Shown here in pieces: positions 36,689 to 46,200 of a DNA stretch of 64,000 nucleotides; the stretch's first letter is position 1, and each line of letters begins with the position of its first letter. Source of the DNA: SIG598 sp045580875 (GTDB taxonomy: Bacteria; Bacillota; Clostridia; Oscillospirales; Acutalibacteraceae); the NCBI GenBank assembly GCA_045580875.1, contig JAZNOP010000001.1:1-64000 (forward strand). Direction: 5' to 3'. A program made the translations under genes and the position numbers. Under the pieces are notes generated by a model. It saw nothing but the letters and a program-made list of their open reading frames with translations, searched no databases and was not told where the DNA came from.

Positions 36689-37639
36689 ATGGCCAGAAAG
36701 ATGAAGGTTGTTATAGTTTTGCTTGCGGTTACAGCTGTGATATGTATTATCATCGGCGCTGTTTATTTCAATCACAGAATACAGCTCAGCCGCGAAAAGT
36801 CTTTACTTGCTCCAATCGGACAGCTTGTTGAGGTAAACGGTCACAAAATAAACGTTTACAGCGAGGGCGAAGGTGAAAAGACGCTGGTATTCATGTCGGG
36901 CGGCGGCACCTGTTCTCCTGTGCTGGATTTCAAGTCACTTTATTCACTCCTGTCTGACGATTACAGGATCGCTGTTGTTGAAAAGCTTGGTTACGGCTTC
37001 AGCGATGTTGCTGATGCTGCGCGCGATATTGACAGTGTACTCAGCGACACCAGAACGGCTCTGAGCAAAGCGGGCATCAACGGTCCGTACATTCTTTGTC
37101 CGCACTCAATGTCCGGCATCGAAGCGCTTTACTGGGCTCAGACCTATCCCGATGAAGTGGAAGCAATAATCGGACTTGACATGGCTGTTCCGGCATCTTA
37201 TGAAAATTACAGCATCAATATGTTCACTATACGGCTTGGGCAGTATGCCGCCCGTCTTGGCATTACCCGTCTGCTGCCGGGCATAGCTGAAAGCGATGCC
37301 ATAAAATACGGCACACTGAGCGACGATGAAAAAGATATTTACCGGGCTGTGTTTTTCAGCCGTACTGCAACAAAGACCATGATAAATGAGGTACAGTGTA
37401 TCAAGGACAGTGCAGCAAAGGTCGGCAGTCAGCCTGCACCGCAGCTGCCAATGCTAATGTTCGCTTCCGACGGAAACGGCACTGGCTGGGACAAGGAAAC
37501 ATGGCAGCAGTGTCAGAGTAATTTTGCAGCATCAGTATCCGGCTCACAGCTTGTATTTCTTGACTGTCCGCATTATGTCCACGACTATGAATATATTCGC
37601 ATGAGTGAAGAAATAAAGCAATTTCTCTCGCAGCTTTAA
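36689..37639 (+). CDS. Membrane-anchored alpha/beta hydrolase
   Basis: A 316-residue protein with one N-terminal membrane helix (VVIVLLAVTAVICIIIGAVYF, quoted in part as LLAVTAVICIIIG) and an extracytoplasmic alpha/beta-hydrolase domain. The nucleophile is Ser140 in PHSMSG, the oxyanion loop is MSGGGTCSP, and His in CPHYVHDYE near the C-terminus completes the triad with an acidic residue in FASDGNG. Substrate unknown. AAAGGAGAACC precedes ATG 36689, 14 bases after the M32 stop, so both are in one operon ending at the hairpin at 37657. Confidence 0.88.
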   Translation: MARKMKVVIVLLAVTAVICIIIGAVYFNHRIQLSREKSLLAPIGQLVEVNGHKINVYSEGEGEKTLVFMSGGGTCSPVLDFKSLYSLLSDDYRIAVVEKLGYGFSDVADAARDIDSVLSDTRTALSKAGINGPYILCPHSMSGIEALYWAQTYPDEVEAIIGLDMAVPASYENYSINMFTIRLGQYAARLGITRLLPGIAESDAIKYGTLSDDEKDIYRAVFFSRTATKTMINEVQCIKDSAAKVGSQPAPQLPMLMFASDGNGTGWDKETWQQCQSNFAASVSGSQLVFLDCPHYVHDYEYIRMSEEIKQFLSQL

Positions 37640-37656
37640 TTTCACAGGCAATGCAA

Positions 37657-37699
37657 AAATCCCACCGGAGAGCTGAATCTCCGGTGGGATTTTCTTTTT
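37657..37699 (+). terminator. Terminator of the peptidase-hydrolase operon
   Basis: Perfect arms AAATCCCACCGGAGA and TCTCCGGTGGGATTT around a 4-6 base loop, followed by TTCTTTTTG. Confidence 0.9.
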
Positions 37700-37717
37700 G
37701 TCATGATGGTGGTAAGA

Positions 37718-37790
37718 GTTCAGGGCGCTGCCCTGAAAACCAGCACGTGACACTGTCCCGTGACCCTGCAGGTTTTTGAAAAAACTTGAC
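37718..37790. repeat. Short variant of the mini-hairpin intergenic repeat
   Basis: TTCAGGGC-GCT-GCCCTGAA and CACGTGAC-ACT-GTCCCGTG (one mismatch) are hairpins with 3-base loops, followed by GCAGGTTTTTGAAAAAAC. The loop size and layout match the larger repeats at 1610 and 30061. Confidence 0.55.
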
Positions 37791-37819
37791 TAAACTTCTA
37801 TTTTTTCAGGTCAGGCAGT

Positions 37820-39853
37820 TCAGCTGTACTGCTTTTCTGCCCATTCGATCATCATTTCGATATTCTCGTGACGACCGTTAAGGAAGTCGCGGATACATCT
37901 TGCGCTGCCGTAGCCGCCTTCAAGAGCATCTCGTGTTGAGCCTGTTCCCGGATAACGCTCGAAGAACTGGTCAAATAGCGGTCCGTAGATATTCTCGAAC
38001 TCTTCAAGACGGGCAAGTGCTGTCTCTCGATCAAGGATATCATCGGTCAGCTCACGAAGTCTGGCGTAATAGTCATTACGGAAGCCCTCGTTGGTCATAA
38101 GATAAGCAAAGCAGAGCACCGCAGGATTGGAGGTATCCATATCAAGCAGACCAAGAGGTTTGTAATTGTCCTCCTTGATGGTATTTGTGCCGGCATCGCC
38201 TGTACCGCTGATTCCGCCGAACTCGACGTCATAGAAGCTGAAGCGCCAGCGTCCATCGGCATATTCATTGGACTCATCGACATTCACAGTGCGCCACATC
38301 GACCAGTTTTTGCCCGGCCAGTCCCATTTATTATTAATCCAGACCTCGACAGCAAAGTAGTCCATTACACTCTGAACATCGACCATCTCGGCAAAGGCAT
38401 CGTAAGCGGTCTGGCTCTCAAGGCTCTTTGTTGCAGCAAAGAAGCTGAAAAGCTGGCTGTAATAATAGCTCTCATCGGTTACACCTTCGGGAAGATCACC
38501 GACATCAAGCTTGTAGCCCAGCGCAAGCGACTCTGCATCGCCCTTGTATACAACGACATCGTCGTGATTTACGCCGTAGTGGGTGGAGTAATACTGCTTG
38601 GTGTAGTCCTCTTCAAGAACGTAAAGTCCCCAGTATTCGCCGTTGAGATACACAACACAGGGGCGTGATGCCTTGGTATCGCAGTCAAGCTCTGTGACCA
38701 GCGACTGCCAGTATGTATCATTGAATTTTGCAAGGAAGGCGCAGTTGCCGCCGGCGCGAAGCACCAGTGACTTGAACTTCTCAATCGTCTCGCCTTTCTC
38801 ATCGGTTATTCTGTCGCCGAATACAGCATATCTGAAGCGGTTGTCTCCGTCGCCGTATTCCGTGTCAGCTATCAGGCGCAGACCCTTCTGCAGGTCAGAG
38901 CGGGAATAGTTGCCCTGCACGCGGATACCGCAATCCTGCGAAAATGCAAGCTGTACATTATCTGTATCAAATTCAAAGAAATCAATATGAGCCGGACGCT
39001 CCCACGCTCTGCCGCGCTGCTTGTAGTTTGCATCGTAGCTTCTCGCGTCGTCGTCAACTCTGCCGTTGTGCGATTCACGGTACTCATCAATAGCACGCTG
39101 GAAATAATCGCCCTTTACATATATTCCCTGCTCGCTGCCGAAGAAATCATCATACTCGACGCTTATGCTGATAACTGCAAGGCTGTAGCCTGCTGCCTCA
39201 ACACTCTCGGCAAGCCCCTGAATATGCTCCTCAGGTGTGCCGATAAAATATGTAGCTGTACTGACCGGAGAATAACTGCCGTCTGCATATCTTGCGGCAG
39301 CTTTTACGACCGTACACTTATCTACAGCCTCGGCCGAGGGGGCCGGTACCCAGCACTCGTAATCGGTGCGGTCGCTGTTTCTGTTATTGAAATTTCCGCT
39401 TATTTCCACAGGCGGAACTGCAGAAACGATATTCGGACGTCCGCTGGCATTGGTTATGGTCAATCCATCGCCGTAGACACGTGACGAATAACTCGTTCTC
39501 GGGTCACTGCCGTCAAGGGTGAACAGTATTTCGACTGCGTCATCAGCCTCGAGGGTCATGTTGAATCTTTCAGCATAAATGCCGCTCTCGTGCGAGAATT
39601 CCACAGCACCGTCATCGTTTACGGTTATCTGAACATCTTCGGAAACATCAGGCTTTTCATCTGAAGGCATCTCGTTATCTGCAGGCTTTTCCTGCCCTCC
39701 GGACTCCTGTGTTTCTTCCTGCTGAACACACTGCTGCGGCACAGTGAATTCCACATCAGGCAGAAGAACGCTGAGTGATGCGATGCATACAACAGCAGCA
39801 CCGGCAATCATCAGCAGCAGACTCATAACTATCAGTTTCTTTCTGTCCTTCAT
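37820..39853 (-). CDS. CotH-kinase-like surface protein
   Basis: A 677-residue protein with an N-terminal membrane anchor (IVMSLLLMIAGAAVVCIASLSV, quoted as MIAGAAVVCIA) and a Glu/Pro/Asp-rich spacer (about 40-80). Residues about 85-185 look like a CHB_HEX C-terminal domain (ILFTLDGSDPRTSYSS). Residues 200-640 match the CotH protein-kinase-like family: YLNGEYWGLYVLEEDY for the ATP-loop region, NKWDWPGKNW, and RFSFYDVEFGG for the catalytic Asp region. CotH-type proteins phosphorylate spore coat or surface proteins; in Ruminococcus they also attach to cellulosomal scaffolds. ATG 39853 follows AAGGAGAGAG. No dockerin is seen. Confidence 0.85.
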   Translation of the reverse strand: MKDRKKLIVMSLLLMIAGAAVVCIASLSVLLPDVEFTVPQQCVQQEETQESGGQEKPADNEMPSDEKPDVSEDVQITVNDDGAVEFSHESGIYAERFNMTLEADDAVEILFTLDGSDPRTSYSSRVYGDGLTITNASGRPNIVSAVPPVEISGNFNNRNSDRTDYECWVPAPSAEAVDKCTVVKAAARYADGSYSPVSTATYFIGTPEEHIQGLAESVEAAGYSLAVISISVEYDDFFGSEQGIYVKGDYFQRAIDEYRESHNGRVDDDARSYDANYKQRGRAWERPAHIDFFEFDTDNVQLAFSQDCGIRVQGNYSRSDLQKGLRLIADTEYGDGDNRFRYAVFGDRITDEKGETIEKFKSLVLRAGGNCAFLAKFNDTYWQSLVTELDCDTKASRPCVVYLNGEYWGLYVLEEDYTKQYYSTHYGVNHDDVVVYKGDAESLALGYKLDVGDLPEGVTDESYYYSQLFSFFAATKSLESQTAYDAFAEMVDVQSVMDYFAVEVWINNKWDWPGKNWSMWRTVNVDESNEYADGRWRFSFYDVEFGGISGTGDAGTNTIKEDNYKPLGLLDMDTSNPAVLCFAYLMTNEGFRNDYYARLRELTDDILDRETALARLEEFENIYGPLFDQFFERYPGTGSTRDALEGGYGSARCIRDFLNGRHENIEMMIEWAEKQYS

Positions 39854-39890
39854 CTTCTCTCTCCTTGCAATATAAATAGCTGTCAATTTG

Positions 39891-39919
39891 ATTATATCTT
39901 ATTAAAGCTATTATAACAA
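39891..39919 (-). promoter_or_regulatory. Promoter of the CotH-like gene
   Basis: On the minus strand TTGTTA (39914-39919) and TATAAT (39891-39896) are 17 bases apart. Confidence 0.55.
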
Positions 39920-40030
39920 GAACAATTTTCGCATCTTTGTCATGTCGTCCTGACTTATTTGCAATGTTTCTCTCATAAATCCACGGTAACCGATATTTCG
40001 CAATTACATCTGCATGACAACCAGTTATCC

Positions 40031-40072
40031 CTGCTGTGTTTCAGTATTTTCCGCAGCTGCAAAACACAGCAG
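40031..40072. terminator. Hairpin downstream of mntP
   Basis: Perfect 11-bp arms CTGCTGTGTTT and AAACACAGCAG with a 20-base loop, 52 bases past the mntP stop codon. There is no T run on the minus strand, so termination is uncertain. Confidence 0.4.
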
Positions 40073-40123
40073 CATATGGCTATGTATCGCAAATTAATCC
40101 GTTAGGCAGCGCAGCTTTGTCAC

Positions 40124-40684
40124 TCAGAGCACACCAAAATGCTCAAGCAGGATTTTCGCACCGAGAAGAATAAGCACTATGCCTCCGGCAAGCTCTGCGC
40201 GGGATTTATATTTTATTCCGAATACATTTCCGACCTTGACTCCGACTGCCGAAAGCAAAAACGTGATTGCTCCAATGAGACCGACCGCCGCAGGAACATT
40301 GACTCTGAGCGCTGCGAAGGTAACTCCGACAGCCAGCGCATCGATGCTTGTTGCTACCGCCAGCACGAGCATTGCTTTGAACGCAAGCGAATCGTCAGCC
40401 TTTTCTTCATCTTTGCTCAGCGCTTCCTTTACCATATTTCCTCCGATGAGCGCCAGCAGGATAAACGCTATCCACGAGGAGAAATTTTCAATTACAGAAG
40501 AAAACTGAGCACCGAGGAAATATCCTATTGCCGGCATGAGCGCCTGAAATCCTCCGAACCACAGTCCGACAATTGCGCATTTCTTCAGTGATATACGGTC
40601 CATCGCAAGACCCTTGCACACAGCAACCGCAAAGGCATCCATCGAAAGACCTACTGCAAGAATAAACAGTTCAGCAAAATTCAT
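40124..40684 (-). CDS. mntP: Manganese efflux pump MntP
   Basis: A 186-residue inner membrane protein that exports Mn(II). It has six helices in two repeats, each with the conserved acidic motif: AVGLSMDAFAVAVCKG (residues 10-25) and ATSIDALAVGVTFA (about 111-124). AAAGGGAAAAAGAAA precedes ATG 40684 on the minus strand. It lies behind a yybP-ykoY-type riboswitch with an attenuating terminator, so expression should rise with intracellular manganese. Confidence 0.95.
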   Translation of the reverse strand: MNFAELFILAVGLSMDAFAVAVCKGLAMDRISLKKCAIVGLWFGGFQALMPAIGYFLGAQFSSVIENFSSWIAFILLALIGGNMVKEALSKDEEKADDSLAFKAMLVLAVATSIDALAVGVTFAALRVNVPAAVGLIGAITFLLSAVGVKVGNVFGIKYKSRAELAGGIVLILLGAKILLEHFGVL

Positions 40685-40732
40685 TTTTTCTTTTTCCCTT
40701 CATTTTTATTCTTATCAGATTATATTACAGAA

Positions 40733-40760
40733 TAAAAAATCGGATGCATTGCTGCATCCG
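40733..40760 (-). terminator. Attenuator of the manganese riboswitch
   Basis: On the minus strand CGGATGCA and TGCATCCG form a perfect 8-bp stem with a 4-base loop, followed by ATTTTTTATT. It lies 49 bases before mntP. Confidence 0.85.
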
Positions 40761-40776
40761 AGATTTTTTGACTTTG

Positions 40777-40945
40777 GACACAGCGCAGCACACCGGCATT
40801 TCATCCGGCAATGTGCGCATGAGTCTCATCAGATGCCCTGCGGCACCCGGCAGTCCAGGTCATTGCGACCAGTATGTTGAAGCTGCCAAGAAAAACAAAA
40901 ACAATGTCTTCCTTCAACTACTCCCTCACGGCTATCTGATTTTTC
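40777..40945 (-). promoter_or_regulatory. yybP-ykoY manganese riboswitch
   Basis: The minus-strand leader of mntP contains the class's hallmark segments: GAGGGAGTAG near 40921-40930 and TTCAACATACTGG near 40868-40880, followed by a hairpin with GACCTGG and a GCCGGATGAAATGCCGG segment. A terminator follows. The motifs are from memory of the family; the mntP context supports the call. Manganese binding would favour read-through. Confidence 0.82.
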
Positions 40946-40951
40946 CATAGT

Positions 40952-40981
40952 ATGATAACAGAATATCACAGCTGCTGTCAA
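40952..40981 (-). promoter_or_regulatory. Promoter of the mntP leader
   Basis: On the minus strand TTGACA (40976-40981) and TATCAT (40952-40957) are 18 bases apart, just before the riboswitch. Confidence 0.65.
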
Positions 40982-40991
40982 GCATAATATG

Positions 40992-42101
40992 TCATTTTCT
41001 TGAAGACTGATTATCACTGCTGACAGGAGGCAGGTAAATGTACACTGCTGTTCCGAGTTTATTGCTCGAGAGCTTGATGCTGTATTTTTTACCGTAGAAC
41101 GAGGATACTCTACGGTTGATTGCTCCGATTGTCAGCGGACCGTCCTCGGCGTCTCTTGACGCGGTATCGTCATTGACTTCGTAGCTGAATTCTTCTTCGG
41201 CTGAAAGACCGTTGTTGTCGCGCACGATTATGAGCAGATTTGTGAATGATGAATTGACTTCCACGCCGATTTCATAATCGCTGCACTGCTTTTCCCTTGC
41301 GCGGTTGAAGAGAATCTGCACAACCGGCAGCACCAGATTAGGGATTATCCTGTAGTTGACGATATTGCACATTATTGACATTCTGTAGCCGACTTTGTAC
41401 TGATAAACCACCTCATAAATTTCAAGGAAGCGTTTTATCCGGCTGAGTTCGTCCGCAAGCGGGCGCAGCGCAATGCCATCTTCAAGCGATGCCGCAAGAA
41501 CCTCCATGGTATCATCAAGCACCTCAAGAATATCCTCGCAGCGCCCCTCTTTTGCCATTGTTTCTATACCGGAAAGAACATTCTTAATCATCTCCGGGTC
41601 AACCTTGGCGCCCAACCATCTGCAGGTTTCTCCCTCGTGGGCACTTTCCAGCTGATCACACTTTTTCCCGATGCTTTCGATTCTAGCATCTCTGTCGGAA
41701 AGGTGACCGGCAACGACAGTCAGTCCGTCATAAATAGGCAGGAATTCATCATTCGCATGCTGTCTCGGGCGGTTGTAGTGCTCCATCGCCAGCCGCTGCA
41801 CTGCATCGTTTATCTCTATGTATTTATCTCTTGCCATATCTGACATTCTCGCGCAGGTTATCACACTTACCACGAGAACCGCTGCAGCTGGAAGCACGAA
41901 GAATACAATAAACATCTCCAGCGATGACACATCCAGAGCATCGTATTCACTGAGTAATATCCATGACAGAATAGAAATAATCAGGGATATACCCAGTGAT
42001 ACAGGAATCACCTTGCGCCTGATACGGCGTCCTATCAGTTTTCTGAACGATACATCACCTGATATTGAACCGGATTTTCCGGTTTTTTGTTTTTTATCCA
42101 T
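40992..42101 (-). CDS. LytS/YesM-type sensor protein with degenerate kinase site
   Basis: A 369-residue membrane protein. Residues about 20-95 contain two membrane helices. The following region has a His_kinase (PF06580-like) block: LGAKVDPEMIKNVLSGIE at about 162-179 aligns with the canonical L-x-A-Q-I-x-P-H-F-L-x-N-x-L-N, but the phospho-accepting His is Glu and the second Asn is replaced. The C-terminal GHKL-like domain keeps NLVLPVVQILFNRA, VRDNNG and LGTAVYIYLP. It may bind ATP or a partner but is unlikely to autophosphorylate. No response regulator gene is adjacent. ATG 42101 is preferred over GTG 42113, whose binding site is too close. Confidence 0.75.
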   Translation of the reverse strand: MDKKQKTGKSGSISGDVSFRKLIGRRIRRKVIPVSLGISLIISILSWILLSEYDALDVSSLEMFIVFFVLPAAAVLVVSVITCARMSDMARDKYIEINDAVQRLAMEHYNRPRQHANDEFLPIYDGLTVVAGHLSDRDARIESIGKKCDQLESAHEGETCRWLGAKVDPEMIKNVLSGIETMAKEGRCEDILEVLDDTMEVLAASLEDGIALRPLADELSRIKRFLEIYEVVYQYKVGYRMSIMCNIVNYRIIPNLVLPVVQILFNRAREKQCSDYEIGVEVNSSFTNLLIIVRDNNGLSAEEEFSYEVNDDTASRDAEDGPLTIGAINRRVSSFYGKKYSIKLSSNKLGTAVYIYLPPVSSDNQSSRK

Positions 42102-42256
42102 AAGCAGCTGCACCTTCTTCCGAACAGGGCTTAATCAAGATATTCTTAAATTCTGAACTGCAATACTCTGTTTCAGCCTAAGTATATCATAAACTCACTC
42201 TGATAGGAATATATTTATTTCATTTTCAGACAAATATTAACAGGAACAGGCTGCTA

Positions 42257-42285
42257 TTGACAGGAGCATCATGCAGTGCTATAAT
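42257..42285 (+). promoter_or_regulatory. Promoter of the FMN-riboswitch leader
   Basis: TTGACA (42257-42262) and TATAAT (42280-42285) are 17 bases apart; perfect consensus. Confidence 0.85.
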
Positions 42286-42298
42286 TTCAGTACAATAA

Positions 42299-42411
<113 letters not shown>

Positions 42412-42425
42412 TCTTTATTTATGCC

Positions 42426-42455
42426 CCGCTGTATTTTCATACAGCGGATTTTTTT
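42426..42455 (+). terminator. Attenuator of the FMN riboswitch
   Basis: CCGCTGTA and TACAGCGG form a perfect 8-bp stem with a 6-base loop, followed by ATTTTTTT. Confidence 0.92.
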
Positions 42456-42509
42456 ATGAAAGGAGATGCACGTCGGCATAAAGCCCCGCGACGTGCTGTG
42501 TGTCAAACC

Positions 42510-43070
42510 ATGACCAAACAGAACAAATCCGTCCTCCGCCTGACTCAGCTGGCTATGCTCAGCGCACTCTCGGTAGTTATCGGTCTTATCAAGTTTCCGA
42601 TCCTGCCTGTAGCCCCCTATCTCGAATTCGACTTTGCCGATGCTCCGATAATCATTGCCTCACTGCTCTACGGAACCATTCCCGGGCTTGCAGTACTGTT
42701 TGTCGTATCTCTCATACAGGCTTTCGTCCTTGGCGGCAACGGAATCATCGGCTTCTTCATGCACTTTGCGGCTTCGGGCATACTGCTTGTCACAATCAGA
42801 CTTATTGCTGGAAAATGCGAAGGCGGCAAATACAACATCAAGAGAATGCTCGCTGCTCTGGTATGCGGAACTCTCGCCATGACTGCTGTCATGATACCGC
42901 TCAATTACATTTTCACACCTATTCTTTTCTCTGTTGAGCCTGCGTTTGTATCACAGATGCTCCTGCCGGCAATTATCCCCTTCAATCTTATAAAAGCCGG
43001 TGTAAACAGTGCTCTGGCGTTTGTATTATGGCGCCTGCTTGCCGGAAAGCTGTTTGCCAAAAACGTATAA
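42510..43070 (+). CDS. ribU: Riboflavin ECF transporter substrate-binding protein RibU
   Basis: The S component of an energy-coupling-factor importer that binds riboflavin in the membrane; the ECF ATPases and EcfT are elsewhere. The 186-residue protein has about six helices and the RibU N-terminal pattern LAMLSALSVVI...FPILPVAPYLEFDFADAP, quoted in parts. Start choice is uncertain: ATG 42510 agrees with family length but has no Shine-Dalgarno site; GTG 42498 is also in frame, and ATG 42456 follows the attenuator directly, near AAAGGAG. Control is by the FMN riboswitch upstream. Confidence 0.93.
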   Translation: MTKQNKSVLRLTQLAMLSALSVVIGLIKFPILPVAPYLEFDFADAPIIIASLLYGTIPGLAVLFVVSLIQAFVLGGNGIIGFFMHFAASGILLVTIRLIAGKCEGGKYNIKRMLAALVCGTLAMTAVMIPLNYIFTPILFSVEPAFVSQMLLPAIIPFNLIKAGVNSALAFVLWRLLAGKLFAKNV

Positions 43071-43097
43071 ATGCAAATCAATTGAAACCGCATACAA

Positions 43098-43145
43098 TGT
43101 GTCCGCCTTTCTGCTCAGGTCTGGCGGACACATTTAATTTTTTTT
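43098..43145 (+). terminator. Terminator of ribU
   Basis: Perfect 10-bp arms TGTGTCCGCC (43098-43107) and GGCGGACACA (43123-43132), followed by TTTAATTTTTTTTA. Confidence 0.88.
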
Positions 43146-43275
43146 ATTTATAAAATAATACTAAAGTCTTTAATTTTAAATATTATATGCTACAATGATA
43201 CTGAGCAAATTTGCAATATTTTGTCGAAATATACTTAACTGATTTATATTCAGTTCATTACTTCATGGAAGGAGC

Positions 43276-46200
43276 ATGGCGCATCATTCTGCGCACAGTT
43301 TTGTTGCTATGAAGATCAGAACTTCAAAACATACACTTGCCTCTGCAATATTGTCAGCAGTGTGCGCTATATGCCTGCTGCTGACCGCTGTTCTGCCAAA
43401 ACAGTATGCAATATGGCTCCTTTGTGCTGCGGTGGCAATTACCTTTGTTATCGGCGCTCTGATGTGCCATATACTCAGCCGGCGTAGTTTTTCCACTGCG
43501 CTGAAAGAACTTAACCGTGGAAAGCGCCCCCGGCGCCGTCAGCCTCTTGCGCATAAAGCTGAATTTCTTGTTTACTGTGACGATCAGCTGACCGTCATCG
43601 AGGACAACGAAGCTGTCGCTGCTGACCTGAGGTTCATAAAGCAGATCAAGCAGGACAAGCGCACCTGCACCCTCGACCAGTTCATACACCCTGATGACCT
43701 TTCATATCTGCGCGAGCAGATCATGCGAAGCACGTTTCTTGTGCCTAATGTCTGCAATATACGCATGCTCGCCGGAAATCTCAGCGGCGATGCGTATGCG
43801 GAATGCTGCTGCAGATCTATACTTTACCCCTATAAGAATTTTACCGTCAGACCTACTGTCAAGCTTTCATTCACCCTTGCAGCTGATGAAGCAATGTCTC
43901 CCAGCCGCACAATGGAGCTTCTTTCCACCTTCTCTGCAGCTGCGTGGGAATACAATATCGGCAGTGATACCATCAGTTACATTCCTGTGTCTGCACAGGA
44001 CGAAACCTTCCATCTGAAGGGCAGAATGTTCATTCGTCACATTGAGCGTTCTACGCTGCTTCACCCTGACTTCAGCGATCTTTTTGCAAACCTGCGTCAG
44101 GCATTTATCGCCGGCGAAGAAGATATCCGCACCGAGCTCAAGCTTATGGACGCCAGCGGCGACTACCGCTGGTACACACTTACCGGTGTACGTGTTTTCA
44201 ACGATGATGGCAAGGTCACCGGTTACATCGGTCAGCTTCGCAACACCGACAACAGCAGCGCCGGAGAAGTGACCACCTTCAATCCTGATATCGACAATCT
44301 GACCGGTCTGCTTAACCGTCACGGTATGGAGCGCATTTTCTCCCGCCGCATTGCTGAGGCAGAGTTCCAGTCGTGTGCCTTTGTTCTGATCGACATAGAC
44401 AACTTCAACGATATCACTGCAAGAATGGGCAAGCGCTTCACCGATGCTCTGCTTGTTGACATCGCAGGTCTTATTCGCCGCAATATCGGAGATGAGGACA
44501 TTGCCTGCCGTATAACAAAAGACGTTTTTGCACTGCTCCTGATCAACCCCTCTTCAAAAGCTGAGGTTTCCAGACTGACCGGGCAGATATCTCAGGCGGT
44601 AACACACGTTCACCTCAACCACGACCGCTCAGAAAGCGTAACCTGCTGCATCGGCATTTCCTACTGCGGCTGGGGCAGAGCTGAATACGAACAGCTTTAC
44701 TATCAGGCAGACACTGCGCTCGCTTTCGCGCGTACCATAGATTTCGGCAGCACTGTGTTCTATCACGAGGGACTTGACTATATGATAAGCCCGGCTGAAT
44801 CGATACGCGAGGCCGGTCCTACGGAAGCCATTCTCGCCGAGGAAGCTTCAGAAGACCTTATCACACAGGCTGTAGGCATACTTTCAGAATCACGAGAGCT
44901 GAGCAGCTCCATTAACATCGTGCTCTCACTCATCGGACACCGATTCGGACTGCAGAGCTGTGAGATACTGGAGTTTTCCGATGATTACCAGAACATTTAT
45001 TCCACATATCGCTGGAATTCTTCACTCTCTTCCGGTTCCGAACCGGTAAAGTGTTCTGTTGAGCTTATTGAAGAAACCATCATGCTCGACCGCGACTCAG
45101 AATATTATCTCTGTCCCGATCTGGCTCTGATTGAAACTGCACACCCTGATATAGCCGCATTCTACAGAAAAGAGAATGTATCCTCATTCCTGCACATACC
45201 TATCCGTGACGGTCTTGAGATTTCCGGACTCATCTGCTTCGGTGCCGGAAAGAACTCGAGTATTTTCACAAATGAGCTTGTCCATGAAATCGTTCTGGTA
45301 TCAAAGATCATGGCCGGCTACATAATGCGGCTCAGAAACCTTATAAACATCGATCGTATCAGCACCACCGACTCTCTTACCGGCTGCATGAATATGAGCC
45401 GTTTCATCGCAGAAGCAATAAGAATCGTAAGAGAGAATCCCGAGCGGAGATTTGTTGTTGTATATTCTGACATTGACCGCTTCAAGTTCATCAACGAATC
45501 CTTCGGTTATCTGACAGGTGACCGCGTTCTTATCGAGCTTTCAAGAATAATATCCGACATTCTCGGAGAAAACGAAGTCCTCGGACGAATTGACGCTGAC
45601 AAGTTTATAACTCTGCTTGAATTCGACGACCGCAACACGCTGACGCAGCGTCTGAAATCCTGCGACCGCAGACTTAGCACCGTCAACAATCTTGTCGGCG
45701 GCTCATACAAGATACCGCTCAGATGCGGCATTGCCCACGTTGATCCCGCCGAGGAAATGACCTCTACCATCGACCGTGCAAACCTTGCACGAAAGAGCGT
45801 AAAGAATATTCATATCAGCACCTACACCTTCTATGACGAATCAATGCGCAGCCGTATTCTCCAGCAGAAGGAAATTGAGGACGTCATGCAGGAAGCTCTT
45901 GCAAACGGCGAATTTGCAGTGTATCTGCAGCCCAAGTTCTCTCTTCAGCATGAGCGCATTGTCGGCGCTGAGGCTCTCGTCAGATGGGAACGTCCCGGAA
46001 TCGGAGTGCAGAACCCCAACAACTTCATTCCCATATTTGAGGACAACGGCTTTGTTGTCAGACTGGATTTCTATGTCCTTGACAAGGTCTGCGAAAAGCT
46101 CCGCCGTGACATTGACCGCGGATTCACTCCCTATCCGATATCGGTCAACTTCTCCCGTCTGCACCTGAATATCAGTGACTTTATCGGACGTATCAGAAGC

